Assembly (NCBI RefSeq): GCF_022879575.1
Contig: NZ_CP084261.1
Span: 868,001 to 932,000 of the forward strand
Direction of reading: 5' to 3'
DNA: 64,000 nucleotides
From: Caballeronia sp. SL2Y3
GTDB taxonomy: Bacteria; Pseudomonadota; Gammaproteobacteria; Burkholderiales; Burkholderiaceae
Shown one piece after another: positions 27,877-36,087 of this stretch; positions within the stretch are counted from its first letter, which is position 1; the number at the start of each line of letters is the position of its first letter. The translations under genes were made by a program, and so were the position numbers. The notes under the pieces are model-generated. The model was not told the origin of the DNA. It searched no databases and saw nothing but the letters and a program-made list of their open reading frames with translations.

Positions 27877-28329
27877 ATGACAGTGCAACCGTATCTGTTT
27901 TTCGAAGGCCGCTGCGAAGAAGCCGTGTCGTTTTATCGCGAGCATCTGGGCGCGCAGGTGCTGATGACCATGCGTTACCGCGACAATCCCGACGCAGGCA
28001 AGCAAGGAGATAGCCAGGCGGCGAGTGGCTGCAGCATGCCGCCCGGTTCCGAAGACAAGATCATGCATACGGCATTCACCATCGGCGATTCAACGGTGAT
28101 GGCGTCCGACGGCATGTGCAGCGGCAAGCCGAATTTTCAGGGCGTGTCACTCTCGCTCACGGCAAACGACGAGCAGCAGGCCGAGAAGTACTTCAATGCG
28201 CTCGCCAAGGGCGGACAGGTTCAGATGCCGATGACGCAGACCTTTTTCGCGAAACGCTTCGGCATGGTTCAGGACATGTTCGGCGTGTCGTGGATGGTGC
28301 TGGGCGGCGTGGAGCACCAGCCCGCCTGA
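27877..28329 (+). CDS. VOC-family protein, PhnB-like
   Basis: A 150-residue protein of two VOC half-units. The start [20 protein letters not shown] and the late [13 protein letters not shown] are the hallmarks of the PhnB/3-demethylubiquinone-methyltransferase-like VOC group. Members often have no shown activity; some act on antibiotics or toxic small molecules. AAGGAGCAGAC precedes the ATG. Its position after the TetR-controlled SnoaL gene suggests shared response to a small molecule. Confidence 0.85.
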   Translation: MTVQPYLFFEGRCEEAVSFYREHLGAQVLMTMRYRDNPDAGKQGDSQAASGCSMPPGSEDKIMHTAFTIGDSTVMASDGMCSGKPNFQGVSLSLTANDEQQAEKYFNALAKGGQVQMPMTQTFFAKRFGMVQDMFGVSWMVLGGVEHQPA

Positions 28330-28442
28330 AGGTTGGCGGGAATGCGGGGCGTAACAGCCTGAAACACCTGACGCGCATAAGGGCATTCGAAAACGTGGAA
28401 CAATGTCGGCTGATATCCGAACACAGACCGACAGGAGCTTTC

Positions 28443-29093
28443 ATGAGCGCCCCGCACACCCATCATCTCACCGGCTCGGACATGCCCGCTGAATCAGCCG
28501 ATCGTCCGACGCGCGAGGAAGCCGAAGCCGCCGTGCGCGTGCTCCTGCGCTGGGCCGGCGACGATCCGCGCCGCGAAGGTCTTCTCGACACGCCGGCGCG
28601 CGTCGTCCGTTCCTACGAGGAGTTCTTCGCCGGTTACGCGCAGAACCCGCACGAGATTCTCGCGCGCACGTTCTCCGAAGTGCAGGGCTACGACGAGATG
28701 ATCGTGCTCAAGGACATTCGCTTCGAGAGCTATTGCGAGCATCACATGGTGCCGATCATCGGCCGCGCGCACGTCGCCTATCTGCCGAACAAGCGCGTCG
28801 TCGGCATTTCCAAGCTCGCGCGTCTGGTCGATGCTTTCGCCAAGCGCCTGCAGATTCAGGAGAAGATGACCGCGCAGATCGCCGATACGCTCGAAGAAGT
28901 GCTGCAACCGCTCGGCGTCGGCGTGATTCTCGAAGCCGCGCACCAGTGCATGTCCACGCGCGGCGTGCATAAGGCGGGCGTCTCGATGGTGACCTCGCGC
29001 ATGCTCGGCTCGTTCCGCGACGATCCTTCCACGCGGCGCGAATTTCTCGCCATCGTCGGGCAGCCGTCCGGCTTCAGCGTGTCGAATACCTGA
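28443..29093 (+). CDS. folE: GTP cyclohydrolase I
   Basis: A 216-residue FolE, which converts GTP to 7,8-dihydroneopterin triphosphate for folate or pterin synthesis. The zinc ligands fall at Cys98, His101 and Cys169, with the same spacing as the E. coli enzyme, in [12 protein letters not shown] and [25 protein letters not shown] precedes the ATG at 28443. The first ~25 residues are a variable extension. No other folate gene is adjacent; the strong hairpin after the stop ends its transcript. Confidence 0.95.
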   Translation: MSAPHTHHLTGSDMPAESADRPTREEAEAAVRVLLRWAGDDPRREGLLDTPARVVRSYEEFFAGYAQNPHEILARTFSEVQGYDEMIVLKDIRFESYCEHHMVPIIGRAHVAYLPNKRVVGISKLARLVDAFAKRLQIQEKMTAQIADTLEEVLQPLGVGVILEAAHQCMSTRGVHKAGVSMVTSRMLGSFRDDPSTRREFLAIVGQPSGFSVSNT

Positions 29094-29105
29094 AGAGGCT
29101 AACGA

Positions 29106-29142
29106 AAAAGCAAAAGGGCCGCGCCGCGGCCCTTTTGCTTTT
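29106..29142. terminator. bidirectional terminator between folE and the serine acetyltransferase gene
   Basis: A perfect 17-bp stem (29106-29122 with 29126-29142) around the loop GCC, GC-rich at its centre with A/T arms that give a U-run in either direction. Its right arm reaches the first base of the convergent gene's stop codon, so both transcripts end in the same hairpin. Confidence 0.92.
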
Positions 29143-30137
29143 CATGCGCCGAAGCCGTTGCGCGGCGCATCGGCGCCCGTGCCTTCGCGCACCTTGCCTT
29201 GCGACACGTTGCTCCCCGGCGGAACGCTGTGCGTCAACCAGACGTTGCCGCCGATCACCGAGCCTTTGCCGATGGTGACGCGCCCGAGAATGGTCGCGCC
29301 CGCGTAGATCACGACATCGTCCTCGACGATAGGATGCCGCGCATTGCCCTTCACGAGCATGCCGTCCCCACCGGCGGGAAAGCTCTTCGCGCCGAGCGTC
29401 ACGGCCTGATAAACGCGCACGCGCTCGCCGATGACCGCCGTCTCGCCGATCACCACGCCCGTGCCGTGATCGATGAAAAAGCTCGGGCCGATGGTCGCGC
29501 CCGGGTGAATGTCGATGCCCGTCAGCGAATGCGCGATCTCGTTGATGAAGCGCGCGAGCAGCGGCACGCCCAGACGGTGCAGCGCATGCGCGAGCCGATG
29601 ATGCATCATGGCCCACACGCCGGGATAGCACAGCAGAATCTCGGTGATGTGCTGCGCGGCCGGATCGCCAGAAAACGCAGCCAGAATGTCCGACACCAGC
29701 AGGGCCCGGATGGCGGGCAGTTGCGCGCCGAACTCCCGCGCGGTTTCGAACGCCTTCGCGCTCAGGTCGGCGTCGCTCGTCTCGCGATGTTCCGGCAGAA
29801 AGCGCAAGGCGCGGCGAATCTGCTCGTGCAGCAGACGCAACGTGGTTTCGAGCGTCTGGCCGACGTAGTAGTCCACGCTTTCGTCAGTGAGATCGGGCGT
29901 GCCGTAATGCGTCGGAAAGAGCGCGGAGCGCAGCCCGTTGACGATCTTCACGATGGCGTCGCGCGACGGCAGCTCGCGGATGCCGAGCGGATGCCGCGTG
30001 CGATGCAGTTGTTCGCGCGACTCGCGCAACTCCGCCACGATGCGCGACAAGCCCCATTCGCGCGGTGCGGGAGCGGTGACGGCACCGGATGATTCGGGCG
30101 AAGTGCCGGGCGGCACGGATCTGCTGGGCGAAGCCAT
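29142..30137 (-). CDS. serine O-acetyltransferase, EpsC-type
   Basis: A 331-residue enzyme that makes O-acetylserine for cysteine synthesis. The C-terminal left-handed beta-helix of hexapeptide repeats is clear from residue ~215 (GIDIHPGATIGPSFFIDHGT, then GVVIGETAVIGERVRVYQAVTLGA, with the catalytic His/Asp). The N-terminal ~170 residues form the extended helical domain of the EpsC subfamily. The start at 30137 is preferred; its ribosome-binding site is weak. No cysteine synthase gene is adjacent. Confidence 0.85.
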   Translation of the reverse strand: MASPSRSVPPGTSPESSGAVTAPAPREWGLSRIVAELRESREQLHRTRHPLGIRELPSRDAIVKIVNGLRSALFPTHYGTPDLTDESVDYYVGQTLETTLRLLHEQIRRALRFLPEHRETSDADLSAKAFETAREFGAQLPAIRALLVSDILAAFSGDPAAQHITEILLCYPGVWAMMHHRLAHALHRLGVPLLARFINEIAHSLTGIDIHPGATIGPSFFIDHGTGVVIGETAVIGERVRVYQAVTLGAKSFPAGGDGMLVKGNARHPIVEDDVVIYAGATILGRVTIGKGSVIGGNVWLTHSVPPGSNVSQGKVREGTGADAPRNGFGA

Positions 30138-30302
30138 GTTCTGCGTATCAATCTCTGAGCGATGGTGACAACCGCCGTGGCCGGCGCGGCGGACGAACGC
30201 CAAGAGTACCCGGTTTCGACCGACCGTGCCGCAACGCGCGCGGCCCACGTCCAGCATAGGTTGCGCGCAATCGTTTGCGAATCATGGGCGCGGCTCCCGG
30301 CG

Positions 30303-30536
30303 CTAGACCGTGACGTGACTCGCGTCGATCCAGCGCACGGCCCAGTCGCGCGCGTGCGCGATGGCCTCGTCCTCGCTGCGAAAGCGCAGGTCCGCGGGAA
30401 AGAAGCGGTTCGCGACCAGTTCGCCGTCGCTCGATCGCGAGATCACCACGTAAGGTTGGTACGTGCCTTCTGCCGTCCGTGCGGGCGCGCAGTTCAGCAG
30501 ATAGCCTCTATGCGAAAAGGCGGCATCGTGTTGCAT
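30303..30536 (-). CDS. small conserved hypothetical protein
   Basis: A 77-residue protein. The middle (TYQPYVVISRSSDGELVANRFF) and the end (FRSEDEAIAHARDWAVRWIDA) form a beta-beta-alpha pattern common to short unknown proteins of this bacterial group. There is no signal peptide or membrane segment. Upstream GGGTGA is a possible weak ribosome-binding site. Function unknown. Confidence 0.6.
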   Translation of the reverse strand: MQHDAAFSHRGYLLNCAPARTAEGTYQPYVVISRSSDGELVANRFFPADLRFRSEDEAIAHARDWAVRWIDASHVTV

Positions 30537-30820
30537 GAGTCACCCGTCTTAAAGTGCCCTGCTCTTTCGAATGGCATTGCTGTCACGCCGGCAGGTGTCC
30601 TGAACGCGCCCTCCTGAATTGTTGGCGTTCCGCGCCTATTGCGCTTTGCCGGCGACAAGCTACAAATAATACTGGTAGTGAAAGCCCTTAGTCTCGAAAA
30701 TCGCCCGCGAAATTTTGGGTGGCCGGGACCATGTCCATCGGATGAGGGCGGCGGTTCCGTCGCTAAAAAACCGGAACGACTTTTGCCGAAGCCCTTCTTT
30801 GTTTGCAGGAGGAACGCCAG

Positions 30821-31423
30821 ATGAACAACGCCGAATCCAACGAGCCGCAAGACAGGCAAGCCGGCCGCGCGGCCGACAGTCCCATCAAGACGCCGTCGAC
30901 GGAGACGGCGCACATCCGCATGAGCGATGCGCAAGCGGCAGAGTCCGGCCGCGACGCGCGCCCGCAACCCGCGCAAGCCGAGCCGGCAGCGGCAGCACCG
31001 GCGGCGGTGACGGATGCCGGGCAGCGCCGGCCGCGTGGCGTCGATGTGCTCAACGACGACACGCTCGACGACACCGTCGATACCGACGCGAAGAACATTC
31101 ACGCGAAGCGCGAAGCGGAAATGCTCGCCCGCGAACCCGATGCCGTGATCTTCTCGAATGCCACGCTATCGAACCATGTGCCGGAGGCGAGCGGCGTCCT
31201 CGCCGGTTTCGATAGCCGTCCGGGGCACAAGGGATTCGCGCTCGCGGTGGCGAACGGGTATCGCGTCATCGATCGGGGAATGGTCGCGCCCGCGGTGCCG
31301 GACGTCGAGGAACATCTGCGCTTCGTCGCGCGCGATGCGCACGGCCATACGCTGCAAGGACGCACGCACTATGCGCTGAACCACTTTCGGCCGTCGCGGC
31401 TGATCGTGATCGAACGGTCGTGA
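30821..31423 (+). CDS. conserved hypothetical protein with disordered N-terminus
   Basis: A 200-residue protein. Residues 1-~75 are acidic and Ala/Pro-rich, predicted disordered; the rest, from DVLNDDTLDDTVDTDAKNIH, looks folded and includes YRVIDRGMVAPAVPDVEEHLRFVARDAHG. AGGAGGAACG makes the start at 30821 secure. The preceding 284 bp (30537-30820) hold no gene that I can support. A strong hairpin follows the stop. I do not recognise the family. Confidence 0.65.
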   Translation: MNNAESNEPQDRQAGRAADSPIKTPSTETAHIRMSDAQAAESGRDARPQPAQAEPAAAAPAAVTDAGQRRPRGVDVLNDDTLDDTVDTDAKNIHAKREAEMLAREPDAVIFSNATLSNHVPEASGVLAGFDSRPGHKGFALAVANGYRVIDRGMVAPAVPDVEEHLRFVARDAHGHTLQGRTHYALNHFRPSRLIVIERS

Positions 31424-31440
31424 ACGGCCTCAAAAGTAAT

Positions 31441-31473
31441 CGGGCGGCCGCGCGTTGAGGACGCGGCCGCCCG
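31441..31473. terminator. bidirectional terminator between two small genes
   Basis: CGGGCGGCCGCG (31441-31452) pairs exactly with 31462-31473 around a 9-base loop, giving a 12-bp GC stem. A U-rich stretch follows on the minus strand and a weaker pyrimidine run on the plus strand, serving both convergent genes. Confidence 0.8.
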
Positions 31474-31481
31474 CTCTTCGC

Positions 31482-31634
31482 TTACTTCTTTTCGTCCTTC
31501 TCGTCGTCCGTCTCGATGCGGGTCACGCCGCCCGTTGCGGGCGGATCGCTGGCCGGGAAGGTGTCTTCCACGGCCTTGTCGACCGTGCCTTCATCGCGCT
31601 CGGAAGTCGGGTTCTGCTCTTTCGTGTTGCTCAT
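31482..31634 (-). CDS. 50-residue acidic small protein
   Basis: A short hydrophilic protein with Asp/Glu/Lys ends and the central block VEDTFPASDPPATGG, a pattern seen in many small Burkholderiaceae proteins of unknown role. AAAGGAGCC sits 5 bases before the ATG, which argues for real translation. No homolog of known function comes to mind. It shares the terminator with the gene converging on it. Confidence 0.7.
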   Translation of the reverse strand: MSNTKEQNPTSERDEGTVDKAVEDTFPASDPPATGGVTRIETDDEKDEKK

Positions 31635-31794
31635 CGTCGGCTCCTTTTGTCGTGACGTCGATAGCATCACAGCAAAGATCATTCCGAAGCCGGCGAGAGG
31701 CAGGCACAACGATTGCGGCATGCCTTCTGCTCTTTCACGGGCGAACCAAAGACAAGAATCCGGGACCGCATACATTCGAATAAAGGGGAAGGTG

Positions 31795-32262
31795 ATGACC
31801 ACGAGTCAGACCTACGACGGCCTGAACGCCACGGACGAGACCGGCGACGGCGAGGCGCTGCGCGAAGCGCGTCCCGCCGCTCCCGAACGCAGCGCGGCGC
31901 AGCAACGGTTCAAGTCGGCGCTCGCGTGCCTCGGGGCCGCGTACGCGCTGTCGTGGGCGGAACTCGGGCTCGCGCTCGCCATGGGCTTTCCGGGCGATGC
32001 GGCAAGCCATCCGGTCGCGGCATCCATCGTGTCGCGTGTGCTCGTCGGCCTGCTGTATCTGTGCGTCGCCTCCCGCCTGCAATGGGCGCGCTGGCTGACC
32101 GTCGCGCTCGGCTTCGTCACGGTGGCGCTGGTCGCGCCGACGCTCGCGCTGCAATGGCACGTCTTCCCCGCAGCGGCCGTGGTGTCGGGGCTGACGCTCG
32201 CGTGCCGTTTCGCGGCGTCGCTGTTCCTGCTCTCGCCGATGCCTGCGCGTCGGGCCGCGTGA
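31795..32262 (+). CDS. small four-helix membrane protein of unknown function
   Basis: A 155-residue protein with a disordered acidic N-terminus (residues 1-~35) and about four membrane segments (from FKSALACLGAAYALSWAEL, then VSRVLVGLLYLCVA, ALGFVTVALVAPTL and FPAAAVVSGLTLACRFA). AAAGGGGAAGG precedes the ATG. A 6-bp-stem hairpin with a U-run follows its stop. Family unknown. Confidence 0.7.
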   Translation: MTTSQTYDGLNATDETGDGEALREARPAAPERSAAQQRFKSALACLGAAYALSWAELGLALAMGFPGDAASHPVAASIVSRVLVGLLYLCVASRLQWARWLTVALGFVTVALVAPTLALQWHVFPAAAVVSGLTLACRFAASLFLLSPMPARRAA

Positions 32263-32263
32263 C

Positions 32264-32285
32264 GCCGCTTCCTGCAGCGGCTTTT
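32264..32285 (+). terminator. rho-independent terminator after the small membrane protein gene
   Basis: GCCGCT-TCCTGC-AGCGGC is followed directly by TTTT. The 6-bp stem and short U-run are modest but correctly placed just after the stop. Confidence 0.65.
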
Positions 32286-32350
32286 CAGCGCGCCTTTGCG
32301 CGGGCACAATGCGTTGCCGTTCTTTCACTGCAACGCTTGCGAGGCTGCTC

Positions 32351-32950
32351 ATGAAAATCGCTGTCATCGGCGCGACCGGCACGGTCGGCCGGGCCGTCTG
32401 CGCCGAATTCCAACCGCGTCACGAAGTCATCGAGATCGGCGCGACGCGTGGCGCCCATCGCGTCGATCTGCTCGATCTGGACAGCATCAAGCGCCTTTTC
32501 GATGCCATCGGCCGAGTCGATGCGATCGTCGCCACGGCCGGTCATGTCCACTTCGGCGAGCTCGTCAAGATGACACCCGCGCAGTTTCGCATGGGCCTCG
32601 ACGACAAGCTCATGGGCCAGGTCAACCTCGTGCTCACGGCGCGCGACTATCTGAACGATGGCGGCTCCTTCACGCTCACGAGCGGCATCGTCGGCGCGGA
32701 GCCGATCCGGCTAGGCGCGAGCGCGGCAGCCGTCAACGGCGCAATCGAAGGCTTCGTGCGCGGCGCGGCGATCGAACTGCCGCGCGGCCTGCGCATCAAC
32801 GCCGTGAGCCCGACCATGCTGGAAGAAGCGCGCGAGAGCTTCGGGCCGTATTTTCGCGGCTTCGAGGCGGCGAGCGGCGCGCGCGTGGCGCTCGCCTATA
32901 GCCGCAGCGTGGAAGGCGCGGAAACCGGCCGCGTGTATGCCGTGCATTGA
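32351..32950 (+). CDS. short-chain dehydrogenase-like protein without the YxxxK pair
   Basis: A 199-residue Rossmann protein. The cofactor motif GATGTVG is at residues 8-14 and the usual NAG-like ATAGHVHFG is present. At the position of the catalytic Tyr-x-x-x-Lys, the sequence reads LGASAAAVNGAIEGFVRG, so both Tyr and Lys are missing; this is a known divergent subgroup. It could still bind NAD(P) or act as a non-catalytic protein. The start at 32351 has no strong ribosome-binding site. It is followed 48 bp later by the GNAT gene. Confidence 0.82.
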   Translation: MKIAVIGATGTVGRAVCAEFQPRHEVIEIGATRGAHRVDLLDLDSIKRLFDAIGRVDAIVATAGHVHFGELVKMTPAQFRMGLDDKLMGQVNLVLTARDYLNDGGSFTLTSGIVGAEPIRLGASAAAVNGAIEGFVRGAAIELPRGLRINAVSPTMLEEARESFGPYFRGFEAASGARVALAYSRSVEGAETGRVYAVH

Positions 32951-32998
32951 GCGCGTGGTTCGCTTAAGCTCGGCGCTTGCCTGGAAAGGAGCAGCCCG

Positions 32999-33430
32999 AT
33001 GGAATGGACTCGTGGCGAATGGCGCGTGACGACGGACATCGCTTCGTTCGACTTCGACGTGATTCACCGCTATCTGAGCGAAGTGGCGTACTGGTCGCCG
33101 GGCGTCGGGCGCGAAACGGTCGAGCGCGCGGCGCGTCATTCGCTCGCGTTCGGCCTTTTCGAAGGCGCGCGGCAGATCGGCTATGCACGCATGATTACGG
33201 ATACCGCGACCTTCGCCTATCTGGCGGACGTTTTCGTGCTGCCCGAGCGTCAGGGCGCGGGCCTCGGCAAGTGGATGATCGAATGCGTGATGGCGCATCC
33301 CGACTTGCAGGGCTTGCGCCGCATGATGCTCGTCACGTCCGACGCGCACGGGCTCTATGCGCGCTTCGGCTTTCGCGCGAGCGCCCATCCTGAGCGGATC
33401 ATGGAGAAGACCGCCGCGCGTCCCGCCTAG
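32999..33430 (+). CDS. GNAT-family N-acetyltransferase
   Basis: A 143-residue acetyltransferase. The acetyl-CoA loop is visible in LADVFVLPERQGAGLGKWMIECVM (Q/R-x-x-G-x-G/A type at residues ~86-92), and the C-terminal LYARFGFRASAHP is the usual last strand and helix. The acceptor substrate is unknown. AAAGGAGC precedes the ATG. Its TAG overlaps the convergent lactonase stop by 4 bp. Confidence 0.87.
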   Translation: MEWTRGEWRVTTDIASFDFDVIHRYLSEVAYWSPGVGRETVERAARHSLAFGLFEGARQIGYARMITDTATFAYLADVFVLPERQGAGLGKWMIECVMAHPDLQGLRRMMLVTSDAHGLYARFGFRASAHPERIMEKTAARPA

Positions 33431-34365
33431 CCGCCCTTCACGCCTTGCGTGTTGACGTAAAGCGAATAGAGCCCGTGGCTCGCCGCCATGAAGAGCCGGT
33501 TGCGATGCCGGCCGCCGAAGCACACGTTCGCGCATCGCTCCGGCAGGTCGATGTGGCCGATCGCCTCGCCTTGCGGCGTGAAGATGCGCACGCCGTCGAG
33601 CTCGGCATCGCCCATGCCCCAGCCGCACCACAGATTGCCGTGTATATCGACGCGAAAGCCATCCGGCGTGCCGGGACCCGCGTCGATCAATTCGCGCCGC
33701 TTGCCGAGCGCGCGGCCGCCGTCGAGCACGTCGAACGCGATGATCTTGCGCGGCGTCGAGCGCGACTCGACCACGTACAGCACCGATTCGTCGGGCGAAA
33801 ACGCGAGTCCGTTCGGGCCGATGAAGTCGTCGATCATCACGGTGATCTCGCCGCTCTGGCCGTCGACGCGATACACGCACGGCTTGAGTTCCGAGGGCTG
33901 CTTTTCGCCTTCGTAGAAGCCGTCGATGCCGAAGGTCGGATCGCTGAACCAGATCGAGCCGTCCGACTTCACGACGACATCGTTCGGCGAATTGAACGGC
34001 TTGCCGTCATAGCGGTCCGCGAGCACGGTGATGGAGCCGTCGTACTCGGTGCGCGTCACGCGCCGCGTGAGATGCTCGCAGGTCACGAGCCGCCCTTCGC
34101 GGTCGCGCGTGTTGCCGTTCGCATTGTTCGACGGCTTGCGAAAAACGCCGACCTGCCCGCTTTCCTCGTCCCAGCGCAGGATGCGGTTGTTCGGTATGTC
34201 GCTCCACAAGAGATACCGCCCGTCGCCGAACCACACCGGCCCTTCCGACCAGCGCGCCCCTTGATAAAGACACTCGACCGACGCCGATGCAATGCGCAGC
34301 GCGTTGAAACGCGGATCGAGCACGCGTACGGCGGGGTCGGGATAGCGGCGGTCGGAAAGGGTCAT
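33427..34365 (-). CDS. SMP-30/gluconolactonase-family lactonase
   Basis: A 312-residue six-bladed propeller. The metal-site block RWSEGPVWFGDGRYLLWSDI (residues ~37-56), NSPNDVVVKSDGSIWFSDP and PNGLAFSPDE carry the expected Glu, Asn and Asp ligands. These enzymes hydrolyse sugar lactones. The gene is downstream of the ketoglutarate-semialdehyde-type dehydrogenase gene by 62 bp, which suggests both serve oxidation of a pentonate or related sugar acid. Confidence 0.87.
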   Translation of the reverse strand: MTLSDRRYPDPAVRVLDPRFNALRIASASVECLYQGARWSEGPVWFGDGRYLLWSDIPNNRILRWDEESGQVGVFRKPSNNANGNTRDREGRLVTCEHLTRRVTRTEYDGSITVLADRYDGKPFNSPNDVVVKSDGSIWFSDPTFGIDGFYEGEKQPSELKPCVYRVDGQSGEITVMIDDFIGPNGLAFSPDESVLYVVESRSTPRKIIAFDVLDGGRALGKRRELIDAGPGTPDGFRVDIHGNLWCGWGMGDAELDGVRIFTPQGEAIGHIDLPERCANVCFGGRHRNRLFMAASHGLYSLYVNTQGVKGG

Positions 34366-34427
34366 CGGTTCGGATTCTCGTTGAACGTTGAACGTTGGAC
34401 GGAGCACAGCAAGAGGACACGGCGTTG

Positions 34428-36005
34428 TCAGTTCGGCCCGAGTTCGCCATCGCGCAGGCGCCAGAGATTGAGCGGGTTGTCGTCGGCGAGCGCCTCGGGC
34501 AAGAGCGCCGCCGGCAAGTCCTGATAGCAGACCGGCCGCAGAAAACGCTCGATCGCCATTGCGCCGACCGATGTCGAGCGGCCATCGGATGTCGCCGGAT
34601 ACGGGCCGCCGTGAACCATCGCGTACGACACCTCGACGCCCGTCGGAAAACCGTTCGCCAGAATCCGCCCGGCCTTGCGTTCGAGCACCGGCAACAGGCG
34701 CCGCGCGAAGTCGATATCGTCGTTATCCATCAGCAGCGTCGCGGTCAGCTGGCCTTCGAGCTGACGCGCCACCGCGATCATCTGGTCTTCGTCCTCGCAC
34801 GCGACGATCACGGACGTCGGCCCGAAAATCTCGTCGGCGAGATGCGGCGTCGCGAGAAACTGCTCCGCGCTCACGCGATACAGCGCCGGCAGCGCGCCGC
34901 TCGCCGCCTCCGTCTCCTTTCCCGTCGCGATGCGCTGCGCGCCCGAGTCATCGCGATGCCGGATGCCGTCCTCGTACGCCGCCGCGATGCCTGCGGTGAG
35001 CATGGTCTGCGCGTCCTTCTTTTCGAGCGCGGCTGTCGCGTGATCCACGAAAGCGTCGAGCTTGGCGTCCGCGAGCGCGAAGACGAGCCCCGGGTTCGTG
35101 CAGAACTGTCCGACGCCGAGCGTCACCGAGTCGATGTAGCCCGCCGCGAGCGACTCGCCCCGCGTGGCGAGCGCGCCCGGCAGCGCGAACATCGGGTTGA
35201 CGCTGCTCATTTCCGCGAAGACCGGGATCGGCTCCGGGCGCTTCGCTGCGATCTCCATCAGCGCCAGCCCGCCGCGCCGCGAGCCCGTGAAGCCGACCGC
35301 CTTGATCGCCGGATGCGCGACAAGCGCCTCGCCGATGGCGTTGCCCGCGCCGACGACGAGCGAGAACACGCCTTCGTGCAGGCCCGTCTCGGCGACGGCC
35401 TTCTGCACCGCGCGCCCGACCATCTCGGAGGTGCCGAGATGCGCCGGATGCGACTTCACGACGACCGGACAGCCCGCCGCCAGCGCCGCCGCCGTGTCGC
35501 CGCCCGCCACCGAGAACGCCAGCGGAAAATTGCTCGCGCCGAACACGGCGACCGGTCCGACCGGAATCTTCTGCAAGCGCAGGTCCGGACGCGGCGCGGG
35601 CTTGCGCTCCGGCTGCGCGGAATCGAGCGTCGCGGTGAGCCAGCGCCCTTCGCGCACGAGCGACGCAAAGAGCCGCAACTGCGCGACGGTGCGTGCCCGT
35701 TCGCCTTCGAGCCGCGCCTTAGCCAGCGCGGATTCGGCCTGGGCGCGCTCGATGAGCGCATCGCCCATGCCGAGGATGTTGTCCGCAATCGCTTCCAGCA
35801 GTTGCGCGCGCGTCTCCAGCGGTGCCTGGCGATACGGATCGAACGCGGCGTCGGCCAGTTCGCACGCGCGCGCGACTTCCGCCGCCCCGCCGCCGCCGAA
35901 CACGGGTTCGAGATCGACGTTGCGCGCCGGGTCGAAGGCGCGCAGCGTGGCGTCCGTGCCCCGCACGGCCGTCGCGCCGATCAGCATTTCTCCGGTGATC
36001 ATCAT
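34428..36005 (-). CDS. aldehyde dehydrogenase, alpha-ketoglutarate semialdehyde type
   Basis: A 525-residue NAD(P)-dependent dehydrogenase, the length of the KGSADH class rather than the shorter typical ALDH. The catalytic Cys sits in VGQFCTNPGLVF and the general-base Glu in FAEMSSVNPMF; IPVGPVAVFGASNFPLAFS is the class signature. It should oxidise 2,5-dioxovalerate to 2-oxoglutarate, the last step of oxidative pentose and glucarate pathways. The ATG at 36005 has GGAGAAAT upstream. It lies 82 bp after the MFS gene on the same strand. Confidence 0.87.
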   Translation of the reverse strand: MMITGEMLIGATAVRGTDATLRAFDPARNVDLEPVFGGGGAAEVARACELADAAFDPYRQAPLETRAQLLEAIADNILGMGDALIERAQAESALAKARLEGERARTVAQLRLFASLVREGRWLTATLDSAQPERKPAPRPDLRLQKIPVGPVAVFGASNFPLAFSVAGGDTAAALAAGCPVVVKSHPAHLGTSEMVGRAVQKAVAETGLHEGVFSLVVGAGNAIGEALVAHPAIKAVGFTGSRRGGLALMEIAAKRPEPIPVFAEMSSVNPMFALPGALATRGESLAAGYIDSVTLGVGQFCTNPGLVFALADAKLDAFVDHATAALEKKDAQTMLTAGIAAAYEDGIRHRDDSGAQRIATGKETEAASGALPALYRVSAEQFLATPHLADEIFGPTSVIVACEDEDQMIAVARQLEGQLTATLLMDNDDIDFARRLLPVLERKAGRILANGFPTGVEVSYAMVHGGPYPATSDGRSTSVGAMAIERFLRPVCYQDLPAALLPEALADDNPLNLWRLRDGELGPN

Positions 36006-36087
36006 GGTGATTTCTCCGTGCTGGTGCTGCCGCCCGTCACGGGCGCCAACGAGTGTGAACGTGCCGCGCACGCATTACGCGTGCCGC

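Noticed and set aside
36068..36084. Hairpin GCACGC-ATTAC-GCGTGC as terminator of the MFS gene
   Set aside because: No U-run follows on the minus strand, so it is too weak to list as a terminator.
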